Source: Pseudomonadota bacterium
GTDB lineage: Bacteria > Pseudomonadota > Alphaproteobacteria > Rhizobiales > Devosiaceae
Length of the DNA: 64,000 nt
Assembly: GCA_023391095.1 (NCBI GenBank)
Contig: JAEWBN010000014.1
Location: forward strand, 62,001 to 126,000
Direction: 5' to 3'
Under the pieces are notes generated by a model that saw nothing but the letters and a program-made list of their open reading frames with translations, did not search any database and had not been told where the DNA came from. Of the stretch, positions 15,236-24,104 are shown in pieces (position 1 is the stretch's first letter; each line of letters begins with the position of its first letter). The position numbers and the translations under genes were made by a program.

Positions 15236-15307
15236 TGTGCGTTCGGTGGCGGTTGATCCCCGGACCATGCTCGGTTAAACGGGGCGCCGTTACGTAAAGG
15301 AAGTCCA

Positions 15308-16433
15308 ATGCGCGCGGAAATCGAAAAGACCGTTGCCGAAATCGAGCAGGTTCTGACCCTGCTGAGGAGGCATCTTTGACTGGGATACAGCTCAACTCCG
15401 ACTCGATGCGCTGACAGCGCAAACAGAATCTCCCGAATTCTGGAATGATCCGGAAAAGGCCCGCGTCACCATGCGCGAGCGCGACGAACTCGACGTGGCG
15501 GTCAAGACCGTGCGAGAGCTTGAAGCCGGCATCCGCGACAATGTGGAACTGATCGAACTCGGCGAGGCCGAGGGCGATGCGGATGTCGTGCGCGATGCCG
15601 AACAGGCGCTGCTCGAGCTCAAGGCCACAGCAAGGCGGACGCAGATCGAAACGCTGCTTTCCGGCGAAGTCGATGCCAATGACTGCTACGTGGAAATCCA
15701 TTCGGGCGCCGGCGGCACCGAAAGCCAGGACTGGGCCAACATGCTGTTGCGCATGTATACCCGCTGGGCTGAACGCCGGAAGATGAAGGTCACCGTGCTG
15801 GAAATGCATGACGGCGAAGAAGCCGGCATCAAATCCGCCACGATCCAGGTGTCCGGGCACAATGCCTATGGGTGGCTCAAGACTGAGAGCGGCGTGCACC
15901 GGCTCGTGCGCATCTCGCCCTATGACTCGGCGGCACGGCGGCACACCAGCTTTTCGAGCTGCTGGGTCTATCCTGTCATCGACGACTCCATCGACATCGA
16001 AATCCGCGAGGCCGACCTCAAGGTCGATACCTATCGCGCCTCCGGCGCCGGTGGGCAGCACGTCAACACCACCGACTCGGCCATCCGCATCACGCATATT
16101 CCGTCAGGGATTATCGTGGCTTGCCAGCAGGAGCGCAGCCAGCACAAGAACCGTGCCACAGCCATGGCCATGCTGAAATCGCGCCTCTACGAGATGGAAT
16201 TGCAGAAGCGCGAAGAGGCGGCCAATGCCCAGGCAGCCAACAAGACCGATATCGGCTGGGGCCACCAGATCCGCTCCTACGTCCTGCAGCCCTACCAGAT
16301 GGTCAAGGATCTGCGCACGGGCGTTGAAAGCGGCCAGCCCTCCGTGGTGCTGGACGGCGATCTCGACCAGTTCATGGAAGCCGCGCTCGCCCAGCGGGTG
16401 GGCGTTGCGACAGACGTGGACGCCGGAAACTAA
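15308..16433 (+). CDS. prfB: Peptide chain release factor 2 (programmed +1 frameshift)
   Basis: RF2 recognises UGA and UAA and triggers peptide release. The first 23 codons (from ATG 15308, with AAAGGAAG upstream) end at an in-frame TGA at 15377-15379. Skipping T 15377 joins them to the main frame from 15378. The main frame holds ISPYDSAARRHTSF (an SPY version of the SPF tripeptide anticodon), the catalytic ASGAGGQHVN with GGQ, and DIGWGHQIRSYV. The total is about 374 residues. The CTT-TGA-C slip site lets RF2 levels control their own synthesis. Confidence 0.96.
15361..15380 (+). other. prfB autoregulatory frameshift site
   Basis: AGGAGG (15365-15370) acts as an internal Shine-Dalgarno 3 nt before the slippery CTT (15374-15376), followed by TGA and C. 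This closely matches the AGGGGG-TAT-CTT-TGA-C arrangement of E. coli prfB, where slow termination at UGA under low RF2 favours a +1 slip. Confidence 0.95.
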
Positions 16434-16441
16434 GTGGATCA

Positions 16442-16471
16442 CACCGGGGCCGTTTCGGCCCCGGTGCTTTT
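16442..16471 (+). terminator. Intrinsic terminator of prfB
   Basis: CACCGGGGCC-GTTTC-GGCCCCGGTG is a perfect 10-bp stem followed by CTTTTCT, starting 8 bp after the prfB stop. The T run lies only on the plus side, although the opposing peptidase gene ends directly beside it. Confidence 0.85.
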
Positions 16472-17647
16472 CTAGAGCAGGGCCAGGAGCCGCTTGCCGC
16501 TTTCAAGGAAAGGCTTGGGGTCCAACGCCTGGTCGGCCTTGCGCACTTCGAAATGTAGGTGCGGGCCGGTTGAGCGCCCGGTCGAGCCCACCTTGGCGAT
16601 GGGCGTGCCGGTCACCACTTTCTGGCCAACCCGCGCGATAAAGGCGCTGAGATGGGCGTAGCGCGTCACAAGCCCGTTGGCGTGATCCACCTCGACCACA
16701 TTGCCATAGCCCGAACGGGCGCCGACATAGCTCACGACGCCATCGGCCGCGCTGGTGACCACGGTTCCGGTGGGAGCGGCAAAGTCGAGCCCGGCATGGA
16801 AAGCGCGGCCGCCGCTGAACGGGTCCTTGCGGTTGCCGAAGCCCGAGCTCTGCCGGAAATTGCCGGAAATGGGCATGTGCACCGGTGCCTTGGCAATGCT
16901 GTCGCGCGCGGCCTTGTAGCGGAGCAGCGAATCCATCACCGCATTGGCATCCTCGATGGTGGGCGTGCCTTCCGCGCCGCCCACGGCGGCCAGCAGCGGG
17001 CCGCCCATGCCGCTGAGGCCGGAGGCCGGCAGCTCCACGCGAATGCCGATGCGCGCCATTTCGGTGACGATGCCGTCGGTGCGCTCGGTTGCTGTGCGGG
17101 CAATGCCCGTCATGGCGCGCTGCGTTTCGTCCATCATGCGGACCAGGCTATCGGCCGTGGCGGCAATATCAGGGTTGCCCGATGCCGTCCGCGCGACCTC
17201 GACCGGCGCCGCGCCGATGGACGAGAAGTCTGCCGAAGCAATGCCGAGTTGATCGGCCTTGTCGATCAGCACGCGCACCAACTGATGCTGTTCGAGCAGC
17301 GTTTCCTGCTGCTGGGAGAGTTCCTGGAGCTGGAGGTTGATGTCGCCTGCCTGAGCGTAATTGCGCGAATGCAGCCGGTCGATTTCGACCCGCATCTGGG
17401 CCAGGCGGTCTTCATAGGCGGCAATGACCATTTCGTTCTGGCCATTCATCAACCGGGCAATGTCGGGCGCCATGAGCAAGCCCGTGGCGGTCAGGGCGTT
17501 GGCGCCCAGAAGCAGCGTGAACATGCCGTAGAACAGGGCAGGGTGGATGCCCCGACGGACCGGCTTTTCCGGCTGCGGCAGCCGCTCGGCGAAACTGGCT
17601 GCGTGATGCACTCTACGCCCCCGTACAACAGCAACATGGTTACTCAA
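16472..17647 (-). CDS. M23 (LytM-type) peptidoglycan endopeptidase with membrane anchor and coiled coil
   Basis: 391 residues. One transmembrane helix near residues 35-58 (ALFYGMFTLLLGANALTATG) is followed by a coiled coil rich in Gln and Leu (about 75-130), a linker, and a C-terminal M23 domain. Zinc and catalytic residues are present: HAGLDFAAPTG (H..D), YAHLS and GPHLHFEV (HxH), so it should be active on peptide cross-links in the periplasm. Homologues take part in cell separation or polar growth. The start is uncertain: TTG 17647 gives full length, while GTG 17611 has a better Shine-Dalgarno (GGGGG). Confidence 0.9.
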   Translation of the reverse strand: MSNHVAVVRGRRVHHAASFAERLPQPEKPVRRGIHPALFYGMFTLLLGANALTATGLLMAPDIARLMNGQNEMVIAAYEDRLAQMRVEIDRLHSRNYAQAGDINLQLQELSQQQETLLEQHQLVRVLIDKADQLGIASADFSSIGAAPVEVARTASGNPDIAATADSLVRMMDETQRAMTGIARTATERTDGIVTEMARIGIRVELPASGLSGMGGPLLAAVGGAEGTPTIEDANAVMDSLLRYKAARDSIAKAPVHMPISGNFRQSSGFGNRKDPFSGGRAFHAGLDFAAPTGTVVTSAADGVVSYVGARSGYGNVVEVDHANGLVTRYAHLSAFIARVGQKVVTGTPIAKVGSTGRSTGPHLHFEVRKADQALDPKPFLESGKRLLALL

Positions 17648-17687
17648 TCATGACGGGGTTTGGTTAAGAAACGGCGAAAGGGGCGGT

Positions 17688-18167
17688 TCAGCCTTTGGCT
17701 AAGACGTCGCGCAGCGCGTCCAGCATCTTCTGGGCGTGGCCCTTGATGCGGGTGGCGCGGATGATGCGGGCAATGCGCCCCTCGGCGTCGATGATGAAGC
17801 TCGTGCGCACGAGCCCCATGAATTCGCGGCCATAGAGCTTCTTGAGCTGCCAGAGGCCGAAGCCGGCAATGGCCTTGTGGTCAGGGTCGGCCAGCAGCGG
17901 CACCGAGAGGCTATATTTGGCGCGGAAGCGGGCGTGGCTCTCCACATCATTGGGCGAGATGCCGATCAGGGTTGCTCCGAGCGCGGCAAACTCCGGCGCA
18001 AGGATGGAAAACTCGACATTTTCGTCCACGCAACCGCCCGAGTCATCCTCGGGATAGAAGTAGATCACCACCGGCCCACCGCGCAGGGCGCTCAGGGTCA
18101 TGTCTGGCCCGTCATCGCGCTGGAGGGTGAAATCGGGAGCGGCATCGCCGGGCTTGAGGTGTGTCAT
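17688..18167 (-). CDS. bcp: Bcp/PrxQ-type thiol peroxidase
   Basis: 159 residues with a thioredoxin fold. The peroxidatic motif is YPEDDSGGC (PxxxSxxC; the Cys is about residue 46), followed by VDENVEF instead of the usual TxEAC, so the nearby resolving Cys is missing and it likely acts as a 1-Cys peroxiredoxin. Other family marks are LIGISPNDVESHARF, LLADPDHKAIAGFG and RTSFIIDAEGRI. It reduces organic peroxides and H2O2 in the cytosol. It is transcribed toward the M23 gene and diverges from the large AsmA-like gene. Confidence 0.9.
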   Translation of the reverse strand: MTHLKPGDAAPDFTLQRDDGPDMTLSALRGGPVVIYFYPEDDSGGCVDENVEFSILAPEFAALGATLIGISPNDVESHARFRAKYSLSVPLLADPDHKAIAGFGLWQLKKLYGREFMGLVRTSFIIDAEGRIARIIRATRIKGHAQKMLDALRDVLAKG

Positions 18168-18201
18168 CGTATTTCTTCCATTGGCGCAAACTGATTAGAG
18201 G

Positions 18202-21200
18202 GTGTCGGCGCCACATTCCAGCCGGTATCATTGGGCATTGGACCGCAACGACGCGGATGATTCTGGGTGGCGGATGGTTCGGCCGGATCGCCATTGGCCT
18301 TGGCAGCAATTGAGCGACACGACAACCTCTGCAGAATCCTCCAGTCCGCCCCAGGAGCCCAAGGGTCGTCCCGCGGCGCGACGGGCTGCGCGCATCGCAG
18401 TGTGGGTGCTGGGCATCCCCTCCCTCCTGCTGATCGTTCTCTACCTGGTTCTGCTTGTCACGCCGATCCGTTTGCCCTTTACGGGTGGGGCCGTCCGGGC
18501 CTTCGTGCAGTCCTTCATTCCCCCCACCTCGACCATCGAAATGGGTGACATGGCGCTGGCGCTGGAGCGTGGCATTTGGCCGGTCATCCGTTTCGACCCC
18601 GTGGTGCTGAGCGACAGCAAGTCGGGGGCGCATATTGCCATGGAGGCGCTGGAAATCGGCTTCTCTCCGGCCCGCGCCTTGTTCGGGCAGCCTGGCGCAA
18701 CCGTGACGGTGGTCGGCCCTCATATCCAGATGGTCCAGGATCTCTATGGGCCGCGCCTCACCCGGTTCGAGATGGTGGAGGACCCCAATGGCGGGCCGCC
18801 TGTCGTGCGGGTGCTGGAAGGCGACGATGCCTTTCCAAGCGTCGAAATCTCCCCCGAGGGCATTGCTCTCGAGGGCGAGAATGCCACCGCCCTGCGGTCC
18901 GATAACGACTGGCTGATCTACAATCTCGAAGCCAGCGAGATGGGCATTGCCGAACTCGTGGAGCAGGCCGCGCAGGGCCGCTTTTCGCGCCTCGTGGTGC
19001 GTGACGGCCGCATCGACATGTCGGACGCGGTGTACGGGCTTTTCCGCCAGTTCCACGACGTGTCGCTGGAAATCGGGCCGTCGGCCGACCGGCGCGAAAC
19101 CACCGGGACATTCTCGGCCCTGATCGGCGGCCGCCAGGTTGTCGGCACGATCGACCGGACGATTGATGATGACGGTGTCAGGCGCCTTCAGGCCGACGTG
19201 ACCAATATCGACTTCGCGGCCTTTCTGCCGTTTATCGATGATGAAGACAGCATGGCGGCCATGCGCGGGGCCGGCGCGATCTCCATCGATGTCACTTTTA
19301 CCGCCGAGGACGCCAAGCTGATCGGCGGCGATTTCAAGGTTGACCTGACGGGCGTCGACCTGCGCCTCGCCCATGACTATTTCCCCGTCGCCAGTTCCAT
19401 TCTCAATATCACTTGGGAACCCGAAACGGGCCAGTTCCATCTCGATGAAGGTGCGATCCAGATCGGGGACAGCAGCGCGCGGGTAGCCGGCGTCTTCGCG
19501 CTCGGTCTTGACCCCAGCTTCGGCCCGACCATCGGCATGTCGATCAAGGCGCGCGAGGTTTATCTGCGTCCAGGGGATCTGGGGCCGCCGGATTCGCCTT
19601 TCGACAGCGTCGAGTTTTCCGGCTGGTCGGCGCCGCTTTACGGGGCCCTTGGCATTGACCGGCTTGTGGCCAGCAAGCCTGACGCGGTGGTGGAAACCCG
19701 CGGACGCATCGATCTGCTGACCAACGGCCTGGGCGTCGACATGACAGTTGCCGGTACGGGGGTGACGGCCGACGATTTCAAGCGCCTTTGGCCCTATCTC
19801 ATGGGCGAGGAAAGCCGCGACTGGTTCGTCGCCAATGTGCCGCAGGGGCGCGTCAAGACCGCCCGGATGAGGTTCGATTTTCCCGTCGGAACGCTGGCGC
19901 TCGATGGTGAGGAGCGCCCGCTGCCGCCCGACGCCATGAATATCGAGGTGGTCGCCGAGGGCCTTGCCATCAAGCCGACCGAGAGCATGCCGCCCATCGT
20001 CATTACCGGCGACACGCGCCTCACCTATAACGGCGCCGGCTTTTCGGTGGCCGGTGGGGGTGGAGCCGTGGATACGGCGGGCGGCACCATCTCTGTCGTC
20101 AATCCGGCTCTGGTCTTCGACACCACCAATCCCGACGAAAGCATCGTCGAGATTTCCGGTGACCTCTCCGCGCCCATCCCGGCGCTCCTGGCGCTCGTGC
20201 AGGACCTGCAGCCCGGCGCGCTCGACGGCGTCGACCTGCCGGTCGACCTAGAAAGCCTCACGGGCACGGTCGATCTGGGCCTGGTCTCGACCATCGGGCT
20301 GGCCGATGAGGAAGCCGGTACGCCGCTGAAGCTCGACTATGTGGTCAATGGCACGGTGAGCGATTTCGGCAGCAGCCAGAAGATCGAGGGCCGCAGTGTC
20401 GGCGACGGGCAGCTGGCCTTTTCGGCTTCGCAGGCTGGCTACCAGCTTGGCGGCACCGCCAGTCTTGACGGTCTAAATGTGGAAGTTTCCGTGCAAGGCA
20501 CGCCCCAGACTGAACCGGTCATCCAGTTCGGGGGCACCATCGCCGTGGCGGATATCGCCAAGATGGGTTTTGATCTCTCCGATTTCCTCAGCGGCGAGGT
20601 GCGCGTCGTCGGCCAACCGCTAGCCGGCGGTGCGCTGCAGGTGGGCATTGATCTCGCCGGCGCCGGCCTCAATATCCGCGACCTTGGCATTTCCAAGCCT
20701 GCCAGCGCGGCGGGCTCCGTCTCCGCCATCGTACGGCCGGGCGAGGACGTGACGACGATCGAGGATATATCGCTTGCCTTCGGCACCGTCCGCATAGGCG
20801 GAGACGCCCAGTTCAGCGCCACGGATGGTCTGATCGCGGCCGATTTCGACACCTTTGCCTTGAGCCAGGGCGACAGCGCATCGGTCGCACTGCGGCCCAT
20901 CGACGGGGGCTTTGATGTGAAGATCACCGGTCGCCAGCTTGATCTCAAGCCGGTGCTCGGGCGTTTCTTCAGCCTCAACCAGGGCAGCGGCGGTGTCGCC
21001 GTCACCCAGTTTGACCAGAACATCGCCCTTACGATGAAGCTCGACCGGGCGCTGGGGCACTACGCCACCACCGCCTTCAACCTCGACCTCGACCTGCTCC
21101 TGCGCGGCACCGACCTCCGGCGCGCGACGCTGACGGCGCAGTTCGACGAGGGCAATGCCATCTCGATCACCACCAATCCCGCGCCCAACGGCCGGACGCT

Positions 21201-21789
21201 GACCATGGCCTTCAACGATGCCGGAACCGTGCTGCGCCTGTTGGGCATCTATTCCCAGCTCGCCGGCGGATCGGGGAGCCTCGTGATGACCACCGACCGC
21301 ACCCTCGACGCAGAGGCGGGTCAGCTGGTCATGCGCAACTTCGCCATCGTCGATGAAGCCAATGTGGTGCAGATCCTGGGCAATCACTCCGATTCCCGTT
21401 CGCTGATCGCATCCAGCAATCGCCTCGATTTCGAGGCGGGGCAGGTCGATTTCGTCCGCCGCTCGGACCGGGTGGAGGTCACCAACGCGGTGCTGGCCGG
21501 CGAGACGGTCGGCGGCACCATGCGCGGCTTCATCTATACCGACCGCCGTCAGTACGATCTCACCGGCACCTATGTGCCGCTGTTCGGGCTCAACAACGCC
21601 TTCCAGCAGATCCCGCTGCTTGGGCCGCTGCTCGGTGGACGCGACGGCGAAGGTCTCGTTGGCGTCACCTTTGCCATCCAGGGCGCGCTCGACAAGCCGG
21701 TGTTCCGGATCAACCCGCTATCCATCCTGGTGCCCGGGGCCTTCCGCGAGCTGTTCGAATACCGCGCCAAGGAATTGCCGCCGGAATGA
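18202..21789 (+). CDS. AsmA-like/YhdP-type envelope protein (DUF3971)
   Basis: A very large protein, up to 1195 residues. A cytoplasmic N-terminus rich in Pro and Ser is followed by one transmembrane helix at about 65-88 (VWVLGIPSLLLIVLYLVLLV) and a long periplasmic region of repeated beta-strand segments, ending in an AsmA-C-like part (DLTGTYVPLFGLNNAFQQIPLLGPLLGG). This matches the bridge-like AsmA/TamB/YhdP proteins, which carry phospholipids between inner and outer membranes. The GTG at 18202 has poor ribosome-binding context; ATG 18274 is an alternative that keeps the helix. Confidence 0.82.
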   Translation: MSAPHSSRYHWALDRNDADDSGWRMVRPDRHWPWQQLSDTTTSAESSSPPQEPKGRPAARRAARIAVWVLGIPSLLLIVLYLVLLVTPIRLPFTGGAVRAFVQSFIPPTSTIEMGDMALALERGIWPVIRFDPVVLSDSKSGAHIAMEALEIGFSPARALFGQPGATVTVVGPHIQMVQDLYGPRLTRFEMVEDPNGGPPVVRVLEGDDAFPSVEISPEGIALEGENATALRSDNDWLIYNLEASEMGIAELVEQAAQGRFSRLVVRDGRIDMSDAVYGLFRQFHDVSLEIGPSADRRETTGTFSALIGGRQVVGTIDRTIDDDGVRRLQADVTNIDFAAFLPFIDDEDSMAAMRGAGAISIDVTFTAEDAKLIGGDFKVDLTGVDLRLAHDYFPVASSILNITWEPETGQFHLDEGAIQIGDSSARVAGVFALGLDPSFGPTIGMSIKAREVYLRPGDLGPPDSPFDSVEFSGWSAPLYGALGIDRLVASKPDAVVETRGRIDLLTNGLGVDMTVAGTGVTADDFKRLWPYLMGEESRDWFVANVPQGRVKTARMRFDFPVGTLALDGEERPLPPDAMNIEVVAEGLAIKPTESMPPIVITGDTRLTYNGAGFSVAGGGGAVDTAGGTISVVNPALVFDTTNPDESIVEISGDLSAPIPALLALVQDLQPGALDGVDLPVDLESLTGTVDLGLVSTIGLADEEAGTPLKLDYVVNGTVSDFGSSQKIEGRSVGDGQLAFSASQAGYQLGGTASLDGLNVEVSVQGTPQTEPVIQFGGTIAVADIAKMGFDLSDFLSGEVRVVGQPLAGGALQVGIDLAGAGLNIRDLGISKPASAAGSVSAIVRPGEDVTTIEDISLAFGTVRIGGDAQFSATDGLIAADFDTFALSQGDSASVALRPIDGGFDVKITGRQLDLKPVLGRFFSLNQGSGGVAVTQFDQNIALTMKLDRALGHYATTAFNLDLDLLLRGTDLRRATLTAQFDEGNAISITTNPAPNGRTLTMAFNDAGTVLRLLGIYSQLAGGSGSLVMTTDRTLDAEAGQLVMRNFAIVDEANVVQILGNHSDSRSLIASSNRLDFEAGQVDFVRRSDRVEVTNAVLAGETVGGTMRGFIYTDRRQYDLTGTYVPLFGLNNAFQQIPLLGPLLGGRDGEGLVGVTFAIQGALDKPVFRINPLSILVPGAFRELFEYRAKELPPE

Positions 21790-21790
21790 A

Positions 21791-21814
21791 AAAGGGCACC
21801 CGAAGGTGCCCTTT
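21791..21814. terminator. Bidirectional terminator between the AsmA-like gene and tyrS
   Basis: AAAGGGCACC-CGAA-GGTGCCCTTT is a perfect 10-bp stem closed by a stable tetraloop, directly after the stop of the AsmA-like gene and 22 bp from the tyrS stop. Its symmetry suits both convergent transcripts; the T runs are short. Confidence 0.75.
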
Positions 21815-21835
21815 GAGTACAACCTGAAAGCCAGA

Positions 21836-23080
21836 TCAGACCGGCTTGATCAGCGCGTGACGCTTCTTGCCGACCGAGAGCTTGATCACCCCTTCGGGCA
21901 GCAGGGCATTATCGGCCAGGCTCAGTTTGTCGTCGTCGATGACCGCATCGTTGATGCGCACGGCGCCCGAGGCGATATGGCGGCGCGCTTCGCCATTGGA
22001 GCCGGCAAGGCCTGCCTTGACCAGCGCGTTGAGCACGCCGATCCCGGCATTGAGTTCGGCATGGGTGACTTCGGCGGTCGGCAGCGACAGGTCGAGCTTG
22101 CCGGCTTCGAACGTGGCCCGCGCCGTTTCGGCCGCTTCCTCGGCCGCCGCACGGCTGTGCACCTTGGCGGTCACCTCGGTGGCCAGACGCTTCTTGGCCT
22201 CGTTGATGTCGCCGGCACAGATGCGGGCGATCTCGTCGAGCGGCAGGACCGTGAAGAGCTTCATGAAGCGCTCGACGTCCGCGTCCTCGGTGTTCCGCCA
22301 ATACTGCCAGAAGTCGTAAACGCTCATCATGTCGGCGTTGAGCCACATGGCGCCGCCCAGCGACTTGCCCATCTTCTGGCCCGACGACGTGGTCAGGAGC
22401 GGCGAGGTCAGCGCGTAGAACTGCTTGCCGAGCATGCGGTGACCGAGGTCGATACCGTTGACGATATTGCCCCACTGATCCGAGCCACCCATCTGCAACA
22501 CGCAGTCGTAGCGCTTGTTGAGCTCCACGAAGTCGTAGGCCTGCAGGATCATGTAGTTGAATTCGAGGAAGCTCAGCGACTGCTCGCGGTCGATGCGCAG
22601 CTTGACCGAGTCGAAGCTGAGCATGCGGTTGACCGAGAAATGCTGGCCGACATCGCGCAGGAATTCCACATAGTTGAGCTTGAGGAGCCAGTCGGCATTG
22701 TTCGCCATGATGGCATTGCCGCCGTCGCTCTCGAACTTGAGGAAGTTGCCGAACTTGGCCTTGATGCCCTCGATATTGGCCTTGATGCCTTCGACACCCA
22801 GGAGCTTGCGCGCTTCGTCCTTGAAGCTGGGGTCGCCGATCATGCCGGTGCCGCCACCCATCAGGGCAATGGCGCGGTGCCCGGTGGCCTGCAGCCAGTG
22901 CAGCATCATGATCTGGGTGAGGTGGCCGACATGCAGGCTCGCCGCGGTCGGGTCATAGCCGATATAGGCGGTGATCTGCTGCTCGGAGGCGAGCTTGTCG
23001 AGACCTTCGGGGTCGGAGATCTGATGAATGAAACCGCGCTCGTCGAGGGTGCGCAGGAAATCGGATTTGAACGTGCTCAT
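21836..23080 (-). CDS. tyrS: Tyrosyl-tRNA synthetase
   Basis: 414 residues, class I. The HIGH signature appears as HVGHL (about residue 50) and KMSKS as KMGKS (about 235). Tyrosine-pocket residues lie around YIGYDPTA and the NYMILQAYDF/MGGSDQWGNI segments. The C-terminal S4 RNA-binding domain starts at about 350 (GEARRHIASGAVRINDAVI). It charges tRNA-Tyr. ATG 23080 fits homologues better than a TTG four codons upstream. It stands alone, followed by a terminator. Confidence 0.97.
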   Translation of the reverse strand: MSTFKSDFLRTLDERGFIHQISDPEGLDKLASEQQITAYIGYDPTAASLHVGHLTQIMMLHWLQATGHRAIALMGGGTGMIGDPSFKDEARKLLGVEGIKANIEGIKAKFGNFLKFESDGGNAIMANNADWLLKLNYVEFLRDVGQHFSVNRMLSFDSVKLRIDREQSLSFLEFNYMILQAYDFVELNKRYDCVLQMGGSDQWGNIVNGIDLGHRMLGKQFYALTSPLLTTSSGQKMGKSLGGAMWLNADMMSVYDFWQYWRNTEDADVERFMKLFTVLPLDEIARICAGDINEAKKRLATEVTAKVHSRAAAEEAAETARATFEAGKLDLSLPTAEVTHAELNAGIGVLNALVKAGLAGSNGEARRHIASGAVRINDAVIDDDKLSLADNALLPEGVIKLSVGKKRHALIKPV

Positions 23081-23134
23081 TTTGCGATCCAAGTGCGCCG
23101 CGACCTGAGGTCCTTACGGCGTCCGGGGAGATAT

Positions 23135-23161
23135 ACGGTGTGCCCGCAAGGGACACACCGT
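23135..23161 (-). terminator. Imperfect hairpin after the alpha/beta hydrolase gene
   Basis: ACGGTGTG pairs with CACACCGT around a short inner stem. It lies in the 109-bp gap between the hydrolase stop and the tyrS start. There is no T run, so it may be a weak terminator or a tyrS leader element; no T-box signature is visible. Confidence 0.35.
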
Positions 23162-23189
23162 GGTGAGGCGATCGCCCCGATGCGCTCTC

Positions 23190-23852
23190 TTAGCGCCCGC
23201 CGCCGTCCGCGATCTCCTGACGGCGACGGTCGAGATATTCGGCACAGGCCGTGGTCAGTTCGTCGATCTTGCCTTCATAGAAGTGGTTGGCGCCTTCCAC
23301 GATCTGCTGCTCGATGGTGATGCCCTTTTGCGTCTTGAGCTTGTCCACCAGCTTCTGCACCGACGAGGGCGGGGCCACGCGGTCCTTGTCACCATGGATG
23401 ATGAGACCGGAAGACGGACAGGGGGCGAGGAACGAGAAGTCGTAGAGGTTTTCCGGCGGCGAGACCGAAATGAAGCCTTCCACTTCCGGACGACGCATGA
23501 GCAGCTGCATGCCGATCCAGGCGCCGAAGGAGAAGCCGGCGATCCAGCAGCCGCGCGATTCCCGGTTGATGATCTGCAGCCAGTCCAGCGCGGCGGCCGC
23601 GTCGGAAAGTTCGCCGATACCATGGTCGAACATGCCCTGGCTGCGGCCGACGCCGCGCGAATTGAAGCGCAGCACCGAAAAGCCGCGCTCGGCGAACATG
23701 TAGAACAGGTTATAGACGATCTGGTTGTTCATCGTCCCGCCGAACTGCGGGTGCGGATGCAGCACGATGGCGATCGGCGCGTTGGGTTCCTTGCCCGGCT
23801 GGTACCGGCCTTCGAGGCGCCCTTCCGGGCCGTTGAAGATCACTTCAGGCAT
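23190..23852 (-). CDS. Alpha/beta hydrolase (dienelactone hydrolase-like)
   Basis: 220 residues from ATG 23852 (MPEVIFNGPEGRLEGRY). It has the oxyanion-region HPHPQFGG, the RFNSRGVGRSQG strand-loop, the nucleophile elbow GFSFGA (Ser in GxSxG), a later acid in GDKDRV and catalytic His in GANHFYEG. This small family is widespread in alphaproteobacteria and its substrate is not known. Sequence resembles prolyl peptidase/dienelactone hydrolase-like enzymes. It diverges from the suf operon, with about 250 bp between. Confidence 0.88.
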   Translation of the reverse strand: MPEVIFNGPEGRLEGRYQPGKEPNAPIAIVLHPHPQFGGTMNNQIVYNLFYMFAERGFSVLRFNSRGVGRSQGMFDHGIGELSDAAAALDWLQIINRESRGCWIAGFSFGAWIGMQLLMRRPEVEGFISVSPPENLYDFSFLAPCPSSGLIIHGDKDRVAPPSSVQKLVDKLKTQKGITIEQQIVEGANHFYEGKIDELTTACAEYLDRRRQEIADGGGR

Positions 23853-23921
23853 GGTTTCGTTCCGGCCTTTCCGGCTCTGTCGCAACGGTCTTTCGACCCT
23901 TTGGAAAGCGCCCCGCGCAGC

Positions 23922-23950
23922 TTGACTAAGCGCCGGGCTCTCCCTAAAAC
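23922..23950 (+). promoter_or_regulatory. Probable promoter of the suf operon
   Basis: TTGACT (23922-23927), then a 17-bp spacer, then TAAAAC (23945-23950) is close to the housekeeping sigma consensus and points toward the suf genes, giving a leader of about 150 nt. It sits directly upstream of the Irr-like dyad. Confidence 0.6.
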
Positions 23951-23967
23951 ATGGGTCCGAAAACCAG

Positions 23968-23984
23968 TTTAGAATTATTCAAAA
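23968..23984. promoter_or_regulatory. Irr box (iron control element) in front of suf
   Basis: TTTAGAA-TTA-TTCAAAA differs by one base from the ICE/Irr consensus TTTAGAA-N3-TTCTAAA of Rhizobiales. It lies about 10-25 bp downstream of the predicted transcription start, where bound Irr would block the polymerase. Irr is active under iron and heme limitation. Regulation of suf by Irr is established in rhizobia; here it is inferred from the site. Confidence 0.7.
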
Positions 23985-24104
23985 ACGGGTTTTAGGCCGT
24001 CCAGCGGCCTGTTGGAGCGCCCCTTGTAATGAAGTTGCGCTCGGAATTTCAAGAAGTGTTTGGTTTTCTTGGGGCCTGAGCGTCCCAGGCCGGGCATATG
24101 AGGT

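Noticed and set aside
15471..16433. prfB as a shorter protein starting at 15471
   Set aside because: The upstream codons encode the conserved RF2 N-terminus in two frames joined by the known frameshift site.
18112..19440. 442-codon antisense frame over bcp and the AsmA-like gene
   Set aside because: It overlaps two well-supported genes and has no recognisable motif.
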